From Vibrio barjaei (GTDB taxonomy: Bacteria; Pseudomonadota; Gammaproteobacteria; Enterobacterales; Vibrionaceae), in assembly GCF_001639065.2 (NCBI RefSeq), contig NZ_LQXO02000053.1, positions 62,001-126,000 of the forward strand: DNA of 64,000 nt. The letters are read 5' to 3'. The notes beneath the pieces were generated by a model that saw nothing but the letters and a program-made list of their open reading frames with translations, searched no databases and had not been told where the DNA came from. The position numbers and the translations under genes were made by a program. Shown in pieces: positions 27,556 to 36,433 of this stretch; within the stretch, counting starts at the first letter, position 1, and each line of letters begins with the position of its first letter.

Positions 27556-28602
27556 ATGCGTATCGAACAAGAACTTAAGTTAGGCTTTAAAGATGTACTG
27601 TTTCGCCCTAAGCGTTCAACACTGAAAAGTCGTTCTCAAGTAAATTTAACCCGCGATTTTACATTCAAGCACAGTGGTCGTCAATGGTCTGGTACACCAG
27701 TAATTGCAGCTAACATGGATTCTGTTGGTAGTTTTGAAATGGCTACTGCGCTAGCACAACACGGTGTAATGACTGCGATGCATAAGCACTACACAGTAGA
27801 GCAGTGGGCTGAGTTTGTTGCTGGTGCAACAAAAGAAACATTGAACAAAGTATTCGTATCAACGGGCACGTCTGAGCGTGATTTCGATAAGACAAAAGAA
27901 ATCTTAGCATTAAGCGAAGATCTAGAATTCATTTGTATCGATATTGCAAACGGTTACTCAGAGCACCTGGTTGAGTTTGTGCAAAAAGTACGAGCTGAAT
28001 TCCCAACAAAAACGATCTCAGCAGGTAATGTAGTGACTGGTGATATGTGTGAAGAGCTGATTCTAGCTGGCGCGGATATCGTTAAAGTAGGTATTGGCCC
28101 TGGTTCGGTATGTACTACACGTGTTAAGACAGGTGTTGGTTACCCACAGCTTTCTGCAATCATCGAGTGTGCTGACGCTGCACACGGTCTAGGTGGTATG
28201 ATCATTGGTGATGGTGGCTGTGCGTGTGCGGGTGACGTTGCTAAAGCTTTCGGTGGCGGTGCAGACTTCGTAATGCTAGGTGGTATGTTAGCTGGCCATG
28301 AGCAATCTGGTGGCGAGGTCATCGAACAAGATGGTAAGCAATTTATGAAGTTCTACGGCATGTCTTCTCAGTCTGCTATGGACAAGCACTCAGGTGGTGT
28401 TGCTAACTACCGTGCAGCTGAAGGTAAGACGGTTCTTCTGCCTTACCGTGGCGATGTAAACAACACAATCCAAGACATTCTAGGTGGCGTTCGTTCAACT
28501 TGTACCTATGTTGGTGCTGCTAAGCTTAAAGAACTTACTAAGCGTACGACTTTTATTCGCGTACAAGAGCAAGAGAACAACGTATTTGGTAAAGAAGGTT
28601 AA
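27556..28602 (+). CDS. guaC: GMP reductase
   Basis: The 348-aa enzyme reduces GMP to IMP with NADPH in purine salvage. It aligns closely with E. coli GuaC from MRIEQELKLGFKDVLFRPKRS onward, with the catalytic Cys in GPGSVCTTR, the phosphate loop IIGDGGCACAGD, and C-terminal TKRTTFIRVQEQEN. The frame is open from 27526, but ATG 27556 with AAGGAAT upstream is the family start. The gene has a strong promoter and a leader with a terminator-like hairpin, which suggests control by attenuation. Confidence 0.96.
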   Translation: MRIEQELKLGFKDVLFRPKRSTLKSRSQVNLTRDFTFKHSGRQWSGTPVIAANMDSVGSFEMATALAQHGVMTAMHKHYTVEQWAEFVAGATKETLNKVFVSTGTSERDFDKTKEILALSEDLEFICIDIANGYSEHLVEFVQKVRAEFPTKTISAGNVVTGDMCEELILAGADIVKVGIGPGSVCTTRVKTGVGYPQLSAIIECADAAHGLGGMIIGDGGCACAGDVAKAFGGGADFVMLGGMLAGHEQSGGEVIEQDGKQFMKFYGMSSQSAMDKHSGGVANYRAAEGKTVLLPYRGDVNNTIQDILGGVRSTCTYVGAAKLKELTKRTTFIRVQEQENNVFGKEG

Positions 28603-28624
28603 TTCGCTTTTAATCCAAGTTCTG

Positions 28625-28656
28625 ATAAAAGAGTCGCCTAGGCGGCTCTTTTTTGA
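28625..28656 (+). terminator. Rho-independent terminator after guaC
   Basis: Stem AAGAGTCGCC / GGCGGCTCTT (one G-T pair) followed by TTTTTT. Confidence 0.85.
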
Positions 28657-28802
28657 TCTTAACTTTCTGCATTGTTTTTGCCTCAATTTACATATCAGGT
28701 TCAAACAAAGTGCTTTGCTTACATGGTGTTACGTATCTCACAACACGGGTTTGGTACTATTGCTGCGATACTTCGTGCTACAAACCGTAAAGGAGGTACT
28801 GT

Positions 28803-29603
28803 TTGCGTAATATGGACATTAGCAATATATACTCTAATCAATATGATGCAGTTCAAAAGCTGCTAAAGATACAACCAGATGGCCTTGCCACAGGTGTTTA
28901 TCAAGGCGTTCAGTTTACTAGTGTGTTTCAACCAATTTTCAACAAGCAACTAGAGCTTGTCGCACTTGAGGGGTTGGCTCGAATAAAGCACATCTCAGGT
29001 CGGAAACTTGACCCCGCACGTTACTTCGCTGATTTAGAGCGACAAGTGGAGGTAAATGTCGTCTGTACTATTCTATGTTGCAAGTTACACCTGCATAACT
29101 TTTCTTGTTCTCGTTTTAGAAGACGAAAGTTATTCCTAAATGTCTCGCCATGTGTGTTCGAGTTGCTTGCAAATGAACCGCTTGCCGTTGAACGTTTCAT
29201 GACACGAATAGGTGAATTTGGTGCGATACCATCACAAATAGTGTTTGAAATTACTGAGTTTAAAGAATCTGACATCAGCGCCATTGTCATGGGAAAGGGC
29301 AAGCTCTCGAAATTTGGTGTGCAGACAGCGCTTGACGACTACGGAACAGATTATTCCACTAAAGATCGTGCACTAGAAATCAAAGCTGACTATTTAAAAC
29401 TTGATAGAAGCATCTTATTGTGTGACGAGAAAGTTTCAGAAGCGGTAACCATTGCGAATAAAATAGGGGCAACTACTGTAGCAGAGGGCATTGAAAATCA
29501 AGACACATTAGCGCGCTGTCAACTGCATGGAGTGTCATTGTTTCAAGGATTCGGCTTAGCAAAGCCCAATGCAATGAAAATATTGGAATGTAAATTGGAT
29601 TGA
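28803..29603 (+). CDS. EAL-domain protein with EGL variant motif, possible c-di-GMP phosphodiesterase
   Basis: This 266-aa protein consists of one EAL domain and no sensor domain. The name-giving motif reads EGL (residues 56-58), followed by Arg 60. The other active-site blocks are present: LNVSP, FEITE, DDYGTDYS, KLDRS, AEGIE and QGFGLAKP, which hold the usual Asn, Glu, Asp pair, Lys, Glu and Gln. It could therefore still hydrolyse c-di-GMP, or only bind it. An ideal AGGAGG lies six bases before a TTG at 28803, so I use that start; an ATG lies three codons later. Confidence 0.82.
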   Translation: MRNMDISNIYSNQYDAVQKLLKIQPDGLATGVYQGVQFTSVFQPIFNKQLELVALEGLARIKHISGRKLDPARYFADLERQVEVNVVCTILCCKLHLHNFSCSRFRRRKLFLNVSPCVFELLANEPLAVERFMTRIGEFGAIPSQIVFEITEFKESDISAIVMGKGKLSKFGVQTALDDYGTDYSTKDRALEIKADYLKLDRSILLCDEKVSEAVTIANKIGATTVAEGIENQDTLARCQLHGVSLFQGFGLAKPNAMKILECKLD

Positions 29604-29642
29604 TAGGAAGCAAACAAATGGGCTTGCTTCCTAGAGCAGGAA

Positions 29643-31256
29643 TTATTGCGCGAGGGAGTATATACGATCTTTAAACTGAATAGCCTCGAAATTCGCTAGG
29701 GTGTCTGTTCCTGTGTTTGAACATTGCACCGCAACTGTGTATTTCTGCTCTATGATAATGCAGTTAGCAAAATTCTCATCAATAATATAGACGTCATTGC
29801 CACCCTTACCATCAACCACATTGTCTTTATTATTACCTTCAATATGATTGTTCTGGTCATTGGCATTGAGGTCAATCGTTGCATCACCTATGATTTTTGC
29901 GTTAACTAGCCAGCGAGACTTAAACGTATACGGTTCAAGAGGTGGATGAGTACTTTTCGACATATTGAACGTCGGAGTTAAGCCCCCTTGCGGAAATCGG
30001 TGGTTGTAATACGTCTTAACACCGTTGGAATCGATATTTGCGGTGTATTGCAAGTAGTCGTGGAACATGTTTTCTATCCAAAAGGCTGACTCGATATCAA
30101 CAGAACGCATTTGAGAGCGAGTTACTGCTTGATAGTTATCCAGACCTTCGCTCTTGTGCTCCCACATCCCCATGTAAGCTTCGAACGCAGCCGCAAAGTA
30201 TTCATGAGAATAACTTGGTCCGATTTCCGGATCTATGTCGTCATTTTTCCAATCTTGCCAACTACTATTGGTTGGTTGCCATGGAGAGTAGTTGCCATTC
30301 TTGTGATCGGTATAGAGTGAAAGTGCTCGTTGTTGAATCTGTTGTTGAAACGCATAAAACGATGGATTAGGAGCGATGCCTTGTGCTTGAAACAAGTGGA
30401 GTATTTCTTCAAACCCTGCGTCTCTGTCGGCATGTTTACCTAAGTCCTCGCAATAGCTCGCGAAGTTACTCATATAGTGACAGTCACCTTCAAGGGTTAA
30501 TTCCCTGAACATTAACGATTGGCTGTTGACGAGCCATTTAGGGCTATTGGGACTTTGCTGTACACCGGTTAAGATTGAAGTAATAACATTATCGAAGAGA
30601 TCCTCGTCAGATGACGCTAGCTGTATTAGAGAACTCAAAAAGCTAGATTCTGATGCAGTATCAAGGACACTTGGCGCTGAAGGAACTTTTGATACCCAAT
30701 CATCTATTTTGTTTTGACGAAACGCTTCACCGACAAATAACTTAGTGAGCATCATTTGGTTTTGTTCATCGTTTTCCGTCATTATCAACGTCGCTTCGCG
30801 TTGAGCCATTAGTTCAGCGATTGACGATTTGTCTTCGCCATACTGTGAGTTACGAACGTTGGACATTAGATGTTGAAGAATTTTAGTTGCTCGTTCGACT
30901 TTGTAGTTGAATATTGCTCTACGTTTCTTCATTTCTACAGCATTTGGATATTTTGATTCATCAAAATACGCAATGAAATGTATAGCACCATTATTGATAT
31001 TTGACGATCTCGATTGCGTCGTCGCTGTGCCTGATGGTATTACTGAAACGTAGAGGTTAAAACCGGCATTGCTTGCTATCTTAAACTCAGCTGGAAGTGT
31101 CTTACTAACTTCACTAATTGATATGTTGCTCACGGTCTTCGAGGCAGGAGTTGTTGGAGGACGTGAAGTTGGATTACTTGAATTGCTGTCTGACTTACAG
31201 CCTGAAGCAATAGCCAGAGTCATCGCGCTCAAGCTTAGTAACTTAATCAAATGCAT
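29643..31256 (-). CDS. Large lipoprotein with an RTX-like C-terminal tail; possible metallopeptidase-like core
   Basis: The 537-aa protein has a lipobox (AIASGC, Cys 20) followed by a Ser/Pro/Thr-rich linker, so it is a surface or periplasmic lipoprotein. The middle is helical and has EEILH at 283-287 and HEYFAAAFEAY at 351-361, a pairing that recalls zinc peptidases of the lethal-factor/Pro-Pro endopeptidase type, although no canonical HExxH is present in the first position. Near 460-495 there is a glycine/aspartate-rich stretch (DGKGGNDVY) like RTX calcium-binding repeats. I cannot assign a function with confidence. It is divergent from a two-component operon. Confidence 0.65.
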   Translation of the reverse strand: MHLIKLLSLSAMTLAIASGCKSDSNSSNPTSRPPTTPASKTVSNISISEVSKTLPAEFKIASNAGFNLYVSVIPSGTATTQSRSSNINNGAIHFIAYFDESKYPNAVEMKKRRAIFNYKVERATKILQHLMSNVRNSQYGEDKSSIAELMAQREATLIMTENDEQNQMMLTKLFVGEAFRQNKIDDWVSKVPSAPSVLDTASESSFLSSLIQLASSDEDLFDNVITSILTGVQQSPNSPKWLVNSQSLMFRELTLEGDCHYMSNFASYCEDLGKHADRDAGFEEILHLFQAQGIAPNPSFYAFQQQIQQRALSLYTDHKNGNYSPWQPTNSSWQDWKNDDIDPEIGPSYSHEYFAAAFEAYMGMWEHKSEGLDNYQAVTRSQMRSVDIESAFWIENMFHDYLQYTANIDSNGVKTYYNHRFPQGGLTPTFNMSKSTHPPLEPYTFKSRWLVNAKIIGDATIDLNANDQNNHIEGNNKDNVVDGKGGNDVYIIDENFANCIIIEQKYTVAVQCSNTGTDTLANFEAIQFKDRIYSLAQ

Positions 31257-31686
31257 TTTGTTTCCTAATGATTTCTAACGATCAGCATTATTTGAAATAC
31301 GTTAATGCTCATAAATGAAGTAGGGCGGTTTTAAAACGTGAACCTTCCCCCTGAATTGTGTGCGATAGTAATAATTGAAGAGCGGAAATCTAGGTGTACA
31401 AATGGAGTTACAGTGTTCAATTAAGGTGTTTGTAAGTATGAGTACAATAATTATTTAGTCACATTTAGTCATTAAATGTAATTTCTCGGCTCTATGAGTA
31501 ATTTGATAACCCTAAAGTATTAAATTATATAGAATGGCATGTCATATAATTGAGTAAGGTAAGCTAATGTAAGCATTACCGTTGTAAAGTCCGTGATACT
31601 AAACTTTTTTATGTTTTTTTATATTGGCATTGAGAAATGCGCAACTTTCAATATACTCCGGCGCGTTTACGTTTTAAGGGGGAGTT
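31257..31686. other. Divergent promoter region
   Basis: This 430-base AT-rich gap lies between the RTX-tailed lipoprotein and the second response regulator. No gene is seen. A direct repeat of CATTTAGTCA-like sequence occurs at 31461-31475, which could be part of an operator. Confidence 0.35.
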
Positions 31687-32379
31687 ATGGATTGCAATAT
31701 TTTGCTTATCGAAGATGACATGCATATCGGAAATTTGACCAAAATGTTCTTGGAGGCAGAAGGCTATACAGTCAACTGGATTGAAGACGGATCAATGGCT
31801 CTGAATAAAATCGATTCTCTTAAACCGGATCTGGTGATATTAGATTTAATGCTACCGGGAAAGTCAGGGGTGGATATTTGTCGAGAAGCGCGTGCATTTT
31901 ATTCTGGAATGATTATGGTTGTTACGGCTGCAGAAGATGAAATGAGTGAGGTATCGTTATTCAAACTAGGGGCTGACGACTATATAACTAAACCAGTGCG
32001 AGGTCATATTCTTGTTGCTCGTATCGAAGCATTAATGCGCCGTTATAAACCTGTCCAAGAAGCTGAAAAGTCACTATATATATCAGATGCGTATGGAATT
32101 GTCGTCAATAGTGAGAACCAGACTGCATACTATGAACAGAAACCTTTAAACCTCACTAACTCTGAGTTTGAAATTCTTCAGTTACTTATTGAAAATAAGG
32201 GAAAAACAGTTTCTAGAGAGCATTGCTGTCGAGTTGTAAGAGGGATTGAGTACAGCTCCTACAACCGTTCTATCGATATGCGAATCTCAGGCTTAAGGAA
32301 AAAACTGATTCAAGCTGAAATATATGATGCAATTATTAAAACAGTCCGAAACCAAGGCTACAGACTGGTTAAGGCCTAA
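31687..32379 (+). CDS. OmpR-family response regulator
   Basis: A 230-aa regulator with receiver acidic residues E9-D10-D11, phospho-acceptor Asp 53 (VILDLMLPGKSG) and the Lys of TKPVRGH, followed by an OmpR winged helix (TNSEFEILQLLIENKGKTVSRE ... SIDMRISGLRKKL). The ribosome site AAGGGGGAG is strong. The histidine kinase starts two bases after the stop. Receiver and output domains are similar to the regulator at 10372, so the two operons look like distant paralogues. Targets are unknown; the divergent lipoprotein gene is a natural candidate. Confidence 0.9.
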   Translation: MDCNILLIEDDMHIGNLTKMFLEAEGYTVNWIEDGSMALNKIDSLKPDLVILDLMLPGKSGVDICREARAFYSGMIMVVTAAEDEMSEVSLFKLGADDYITKPVRGHILVARIEALMRRYKPVQEAEKSLYISDAYGIVVNSENQTAYYEQKPLNLTNSEFEILQLLIENKGKTVSREHCCRVVRGIEYSSYNRSIDMRISGLRKKLIQAEIYDAIIKTVRNQGYRLVKA

Positions 32380-32381
32380 CG

Positions 32382-33725
32382 ATGAAAATTCTTTCTCAGC
32401 CGAAAAACATGTTTACGTGCTTGTATATAGAAAGTCTAGTAGGATTAGTATTAACCTTCTTCATCTTTATCAATGTCACGAACGTTTTATTAAGACACGA
32501 GGATATTGGCTCTTTTATCGACAATGGTAACTCTTACGTTCAAGATTATATCGATAGTCAATATGAGAGGCACGGATTTTATCATAAGCTCAACACCACG
32601 TCCTCTTTGCTGTACTACGACTACAAATTAATGCTATCGGACAGTGCTATTTCTATTACAGAGGTCTGTTCAGATTGTGAACTATTCAAACGAAGAGATG
32701 GCATTGATGTTTATATAAAAAATAACCAGTTATTCGTAGCCGCTTTTCCAATACCACGTGCCAACAAGCAACTATTCTTTATAGAAACCGAAGACCCGTT
32801 TAGTGCTGACGCTCAATGGTATGAAGACAGCGATAACCAGTTCTTTTTTTCCTTATTCGTGACATTGAGCATCGCTTTAGCAGGATTAATTTACTTGCCG
32901 TTGCACAGAGTAAACAAGCGCATTAACAAACTATTAGCTGTGCAGACGAAATTTGGACAAGGTGACCTTAGTGTCCGCTCTGAGGAGTTCCACATTTCAC
33001 CGATAAAAGAGCTCGCTCAAAGTTTTAACGATATGGCTGATGATATTGAACTAAGAGTGAAAGAGTCGCTGGTGTTTTCTCAGGCTATTCCTCATGAAAT
33101 CCGAACGCCCCTAACTAGAATTCAAATGGCCAGTGATTTACTCAGGAGAGAGGATACAAAGGACAAACAAACGCTCTTTAACGACATAGACAGTTATATC
33201 GAAGACATTTCCCATTTAACCAGTGATATTCTTAAGTTATCGAGGCTCACTAACGGTCGCTGTGGTGAACTACCAATCGCTCGCGAGGCATTTTCCATTT
33301 CTGAATTAGTTGAAAAACGTATCGATGTTATTGCCGATTCTAAGCAAATTCAGTTTACCAAAGATTCAAACATCCAAGGTGATAGATATTTTGCTTCAAA
33401 GTGCTTGTCCAAACTGGTCATTGATAATTTACTTAAAAATGCACTTCGTTACGGCGGCGGGGTAGTCAATGTCACCTTGAGAGAGTACCAGTCATGTTGG
33501 ACTTTGGACGTAGAAGATAATGGTCCTGGCATCCCTATTGAAAAGCGAGAGGAAGTATTTATCGCTTTCTCGCGTTTGGACTCCTCGCGAAATCATAACA
33601 ATGGTGGATTCGGTCTAGGGTTAGCTATTGTCGCTCAGGCAAGCAGAAACTTGGGTTGGAGTGTATCTGTAGATGAAAGCCACATTGGTGGAGCCCGTTT
33701 TACAGTAGTGATCCCGAAAGAGTGA
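32382..33725 (+). CDS. Sensor histidine kinase
   Basis: A 447-aa membrane kinase with segments at about 14-32 and 154-173, a periplasmic domain of about 120 residues containing CSDC (96-99), a HAMP region, the His box with His 238 (AIPHEIRTPLTR), the N box (NLLKNALRYGGG), G1 (DNGPGI) and G2 (GGFGLGLAI). It pairs with the regulator two bases upstream. The periplasmic CxxC could respond to redox or bind metal, but that is only a guess. The N-terminal YIESLVGLVL repeats the motif in the kinase at 11088. Confidence 0.9.
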   Translation: MKILSQPKNMFTCLYIESLVGLVLTFFIFINVTNVLLRHEDIGSFIDNGNSYVQDYIDSQYERHGFYHKLNTTSSLLYYDYKLMLSDSAISITEVCSDCELFKRRDGIDVYIKNNQLFVAAFPIPRANKQLFFIETEDPFSADAQWYEDSDNQFFFSLFVTLSIALAGLIYLPLHRVNKRINKLLAVQTKFGQGDLSVRSEEFHISPIKELAQSFNDMADDIELRVKESLVFSQAIPHEIRTPLTRIQMASDLLRREDTKDKQTLFNDIDSYIEDISHLTSDILKLSRLTNGRCGELPIAREAFSISELVEKRIDVIADSKQIQFTKDSNIQGDRYFASKCLSKLVIDNLLKNALRYGGGVVNVTLREYQSCWTLDVEDNGPGIPIEKREEVFIAFSRLDSSRNHNNGGFGLGLAIVAQASRNLGWSVSVDESHIGGARFTVVIPKE

Positions 33726-33737
33726 TTTATTTTGTAA

Positions 33738-33782
33738 CAAAGAACTCATGACTAGCAAGAGATAAGGTCATGAGTTCTTAAC
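33738..33782. terminator. Bidirectional terminator
   Basis: A perfect 13-bp stem (AAGAACTCATGAC 33740-33752 with GTCATGAGTTCTT 33767-33779) lies between the convergent kinase and nfsA genes. Confidence 0.8.
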
Positions 33783-33789
33783 GTAGAAA

Positions 33790-34512
33790 CTAGCGTTTGA
33801 ACAAGCCTTTACGGTTTAGGTAACCGAGAATATGAGGTCGAGATTCACCTTCGAGTTTACTAGTAACTTGTGAAGACCAGGTACTGCTCTTTTGGTTTGT
33901 TGATCGATGTGCGTAATAGGAAAGCATCACATCGTCGTATTGCGCAACCGCCTTCTTATCTAGTTGATGATATTCATTTTCATGCACAATGACGTCAAGA
34001 GGCAAGCGTGGTTTTACCTCTGGTATTTGGTCTGGGTATCCTAAACACATCCCAAAAAGAACCGCAGAGTGTGGGGGCAAACCTAACAGCTCATCAACTT
34101 CAGCCGCTTTATTCCTCAGGCCTCCGATATAGACGCCGCCTAACTCTAGTGACTCGGCCGCCACTAAACAGTTCTGTGCCATTATTCCGGCATCAATAGC
34201 ACCGATTAGACCTAACTCTGTGTAGTCAACTTTCACGTTTGGGTTCAACTCTTGGTGTCGCTGATAGTCTATACAGAAAACGAGAAATTCAGCGGCTTGG
34301 GCCACATAGGGTTGATTGCCAGAAAGTTCCACCAGTTTGTTGCGCTTATCTTTCTCTGTGACCCTGATAATAGAGACGACTTGCAATAGGCTAGATGATG
34401 ATGCGGCAATTCCAGCTTTAAGAATAGTGTCTAGAATATCCTTATCGATAGGTTGCTGCTTAAATTTTCGAATAGAACGGTGGCTGAGTATTGTTTCTAG
34501 AGTAGAGTTCAC
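33790..34512 (-). CDS. nfsA: Oxygen-insensitive NADPH nitroreductase
   Basis: The 240-aa flavoprotein matches E. coli NfsA (240 aa) end to end: SHRSIRKF at the FMN phosphate site, GLIGAIDAGIMAQNCLVAAESLELGGVYIGGLRN in the centre, and HENEYHQLDKKAVAQYD near the end. It reduces nitroaromatics and quinones by two electrons with NADPH. Translation appears to start at GTG 34512 with AAAGGA close before it. It lies immediately outside the left boundary of the integrated element. Confidence 0.93.
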   Translation of the reverse strand: MNSTLETILSHRSIRKFKQQPIDKDILDTILKAGIAASSSSLLQVVSIIRVTEKDKRNKLVELSGNQPYVAQAAEFLVFCIDYQRHQELNPNVKVDYTELGLIGAIDAGIMAQNCLVAAESLELGGVYIGGLRNKAAEVDELLGLPPHSAVLFGMCLGYPDQIPEVKPRLPLDVIVHENEYHQLDKKAVAQYDDVMLSYYAHRSTNQKSSTWSSQVTSKLEGESRPHILGYLNRKGLFKR

Positions 34513-34610
34513 GTTCCTTTTGTCCCTATGGCTAAGATAACTTACTGAACCTTAGTTTCTTTTCATAGGAGATTGCAAGTTTGAATTGCATAGAGGATCG
34601 TAGAGCAAAG

Positions 34611-34641
34611 AAAAAAGCCTCGCATTAAGCGAGGCTTTAGA
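34611..34641 (-). terminator. Original tRNA-Ser terminator, now displaced 8 kb from the tRNA
   Basis: Stem AAAGCCTCGC (34614-34623) with GCGAGGCTTT (34629-34638). On the minus strand it directly follows the 24-bp tRNA-Ser 3' remnant at 34644, so before integration it would have terminated the tRNA-Ser(UGA) transcript. Confidence 0.75.
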
Positions 34642-34643
34642 AT

Positions 34644-34667
34644 GTGGCGGAGAGATAGGGATTTGAA
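34644..34667 (-). repeat. Left attachment site: 24-bp copy of the tRNA-Ser 3' end
   Basis: These 24 bases are identical to 42776-42799, the 3' part of the tRNA-Ser gene including its CCA end, and diverge immediately after. Together they mark the ends of an integrated element. This is the copy left at the original chromosomal junction. Confidence 0.9.
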
Positions 34668-34783
34668 AGCTACACCCATCGCCAAAATTGAAAATTAGTC
34701 GTTATATATCAATAGACTATACTGACATTACAGCTTGATTAAAGGTATTTCAACTACTAAATTCTAACAGTTATACGTATGAT

Positions 34784-36433
34784 TTAGGTCATTGTCAGGC
34801 TATCTATTTTTTCTATTTGCACATCTAGAACAACACACCCGCCTTTTAAACTAAAAGACTCCAATGCTTTTATCAGGTCGTTATATGTGGATATTGAAGC
34901 AGTACTTGCGCCATAACCTTCCGCTACCTTTAAATAATCTACCGCATTTGGAGATAAGTCTAGACACTCAATCGGTTTGAGGGCATCTTCAGGGAATTGA
35001 ACATTTTTTAGTTTTTCTAAAACATCATAGTAGTTATTGTTTAAGCAAATTATCATTACATCCATATCGTATCTAACCATAGAATAAATCGCTTGTAAGC
35101 TATAATTGAACCCACCATCACCCACAAAACAAAGAACACGTTCATTTAAGCCTAAACACACCCCAGCGGCTAATGGCATTGCCCACCCTAGCCCTCCTCC
35201 AGCGGGGGCTGTATACATTCGACCTGGAACAGACCTATATATTGAACTCTTAATTATCCCTTCGTAAGATGATGCCTCTATAACTAAAGCAGTTTGCTCG
35301 GGTATGTACTTAGACACAATATTGCATAATCCTTGTATGTTTATTTTTGAGTCGAATAAATCCAGTTTCTTTAAGTACGCTTTTCTTTTTGCTTTCAGCT
35401 CTTGCTTAAATGCCTTATCTCTAGACTTCACCGAATCAACCAAGTTGTTAGCTTCTAACAGTGTCGTAACTTTAAGTATGCTAGACCTAATGTCTGCTGT
35501 GTAAAATTCATCTACAGAATAATTTTCTCTATCAGCTAGGTTATAAGGGTTTATTTGAATGAAATTAGTAGTTTCAGGCACTTGAGGCCCCTGCGTAAAC
35601 AGGAAGAGGCTGATGTTCCTTCCAATTAGTAAAATATTGTCATACTCTGACAATATTTTATGAGCTTGCTTGGCGAAAGGGGGAAGGGCGCCTTTATAAA
35701 GGACATGGGCCGTATCGAAAACTTGGATGTTTGCCATAGGATTGCTAAAAACATCTGCTTCAAGTTTTTCAGCCAACATAACAATACTCTCAAATGCCTC
35801 AGCGGCTTCTTGATCTAAAATAACAGCATTCTTTTTACCTGATAGAGATTTGGCCAAATGCTCAGCATCAACACAGCTTATCTCACCCAGAGACTCTTGT
35901 TTAGTGGGCCTTAGTTTATGGTAGTTGTTTATTTCACGCTCAGTAATATCCATTGGTATAGACAAGAAGGCGACACCTTTAGGGTATTTCTGAGTAACAT
36001 TGATACCTCTCTGCAATTTTAATTCAATATCTTCTGAAATTAGTATTTCTTCAGATGACTTCGAGGAGGTTTGTGCTAAAGATGTTAAAGGACCAGATAA
36101 TGTGGGAGACAGAGAAAGGTGCCGAGAATCTTGTTGTCCTGCGGTGATTAGAACTGGTGCATTAGCCAGCATTGCATTATGCATATTACATAGTGAATTA
36201 GCTAAACCTGGGTAAGTGTGAATATTGACTATTGATGTTTGACCTGTAGATAGAGAATAGCCAGCAGCCATTCCAACAACGGTACCTTCTTGAAGCCCTA
36301 AAAGGTATTCAATACTTCCGTCATGAGAGAGGGCATTTAAAAGAGGAGTCTCTGTAGTTCCAGGGTTACCAAATATGCGGGTAACATTGTTTCTCTTTAG
36401 AGTGTCAATAATTATGTCTTTTCCAAATTTCAT
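34784..36433 (-). CDS. Thiamine-diphosphate-dependent decarboxylase, benzoylformate-decarboxylase-like
   Basis: The 549-aa protein has the three ThDP-enzyme domains. Glu 49 (LLGLQEGTVVGMA) activates the cofactor, and the ThDP-Mg motif is GDGG at 438-441 through NNN at 465-467. It resembles benzoylformate decarboxylase (FGNPGTTETP, TAGQQDSRH). Of the catalytic residues of that enzyme, His 70 is kept (His 72 here), Ser 26 is Thr, and His 281 corresponds to Leu 278, so the substrate may be different. A 2-oxo acid is likely decarboxylated to an aldehyde. It is the leftmost cargo gene. The ribosome site AGGGGATTAAA is weak to moderate. Codon use appears AT-richer than in the flanking chromosome. 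Confidence 0.82.
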   Translation of the reverse strand: MKFGKDIIIDTLKRNNVTRIFGNPGTTETPLLNALSHDGSIEYLLGLQEGTVVGMAAGYSLSTGQTSIVNIHTYPGLANSLCNMHNAMLANAPVLITAGQQDSRHLSLSPTLSGPLTSLAQTSSKSSEEILISEDIELKLQRGINVTQKYPKGVAFLSIPMDITEREINNYHKLRPTKQESLGEISCVDAEHLAKSLSGKKNAVILDQEAAEAFESIVMLAEKLEADVFSNPMANIQVFDTAHVLYKGALPPFAKQAHKILSEYDNILLIGRNISLFLFTQGPQVPETTNFIQINPYNLADRENYSVDEFYTADIRSSILKVTTLLEANNLVDSVKSRDKAFKQELKAKRKAYLKKLDLFDSKINIQGLCNIVSKYIPEQTALVIEASSYEGIIKSSIYRSVPGRMYTAPAGGGLGWAMPLAAGVCLGLNERVLCFVGDGGFNYSLQAIYSMVRYDMDVMIICLNNNYYDVLEKLKNVQFPEDALKPIECLDLSPNAVDYLKVAEGYGASTASISTYNDLIKALESFSLKGGCVVLDVQIEKIDSLTMT

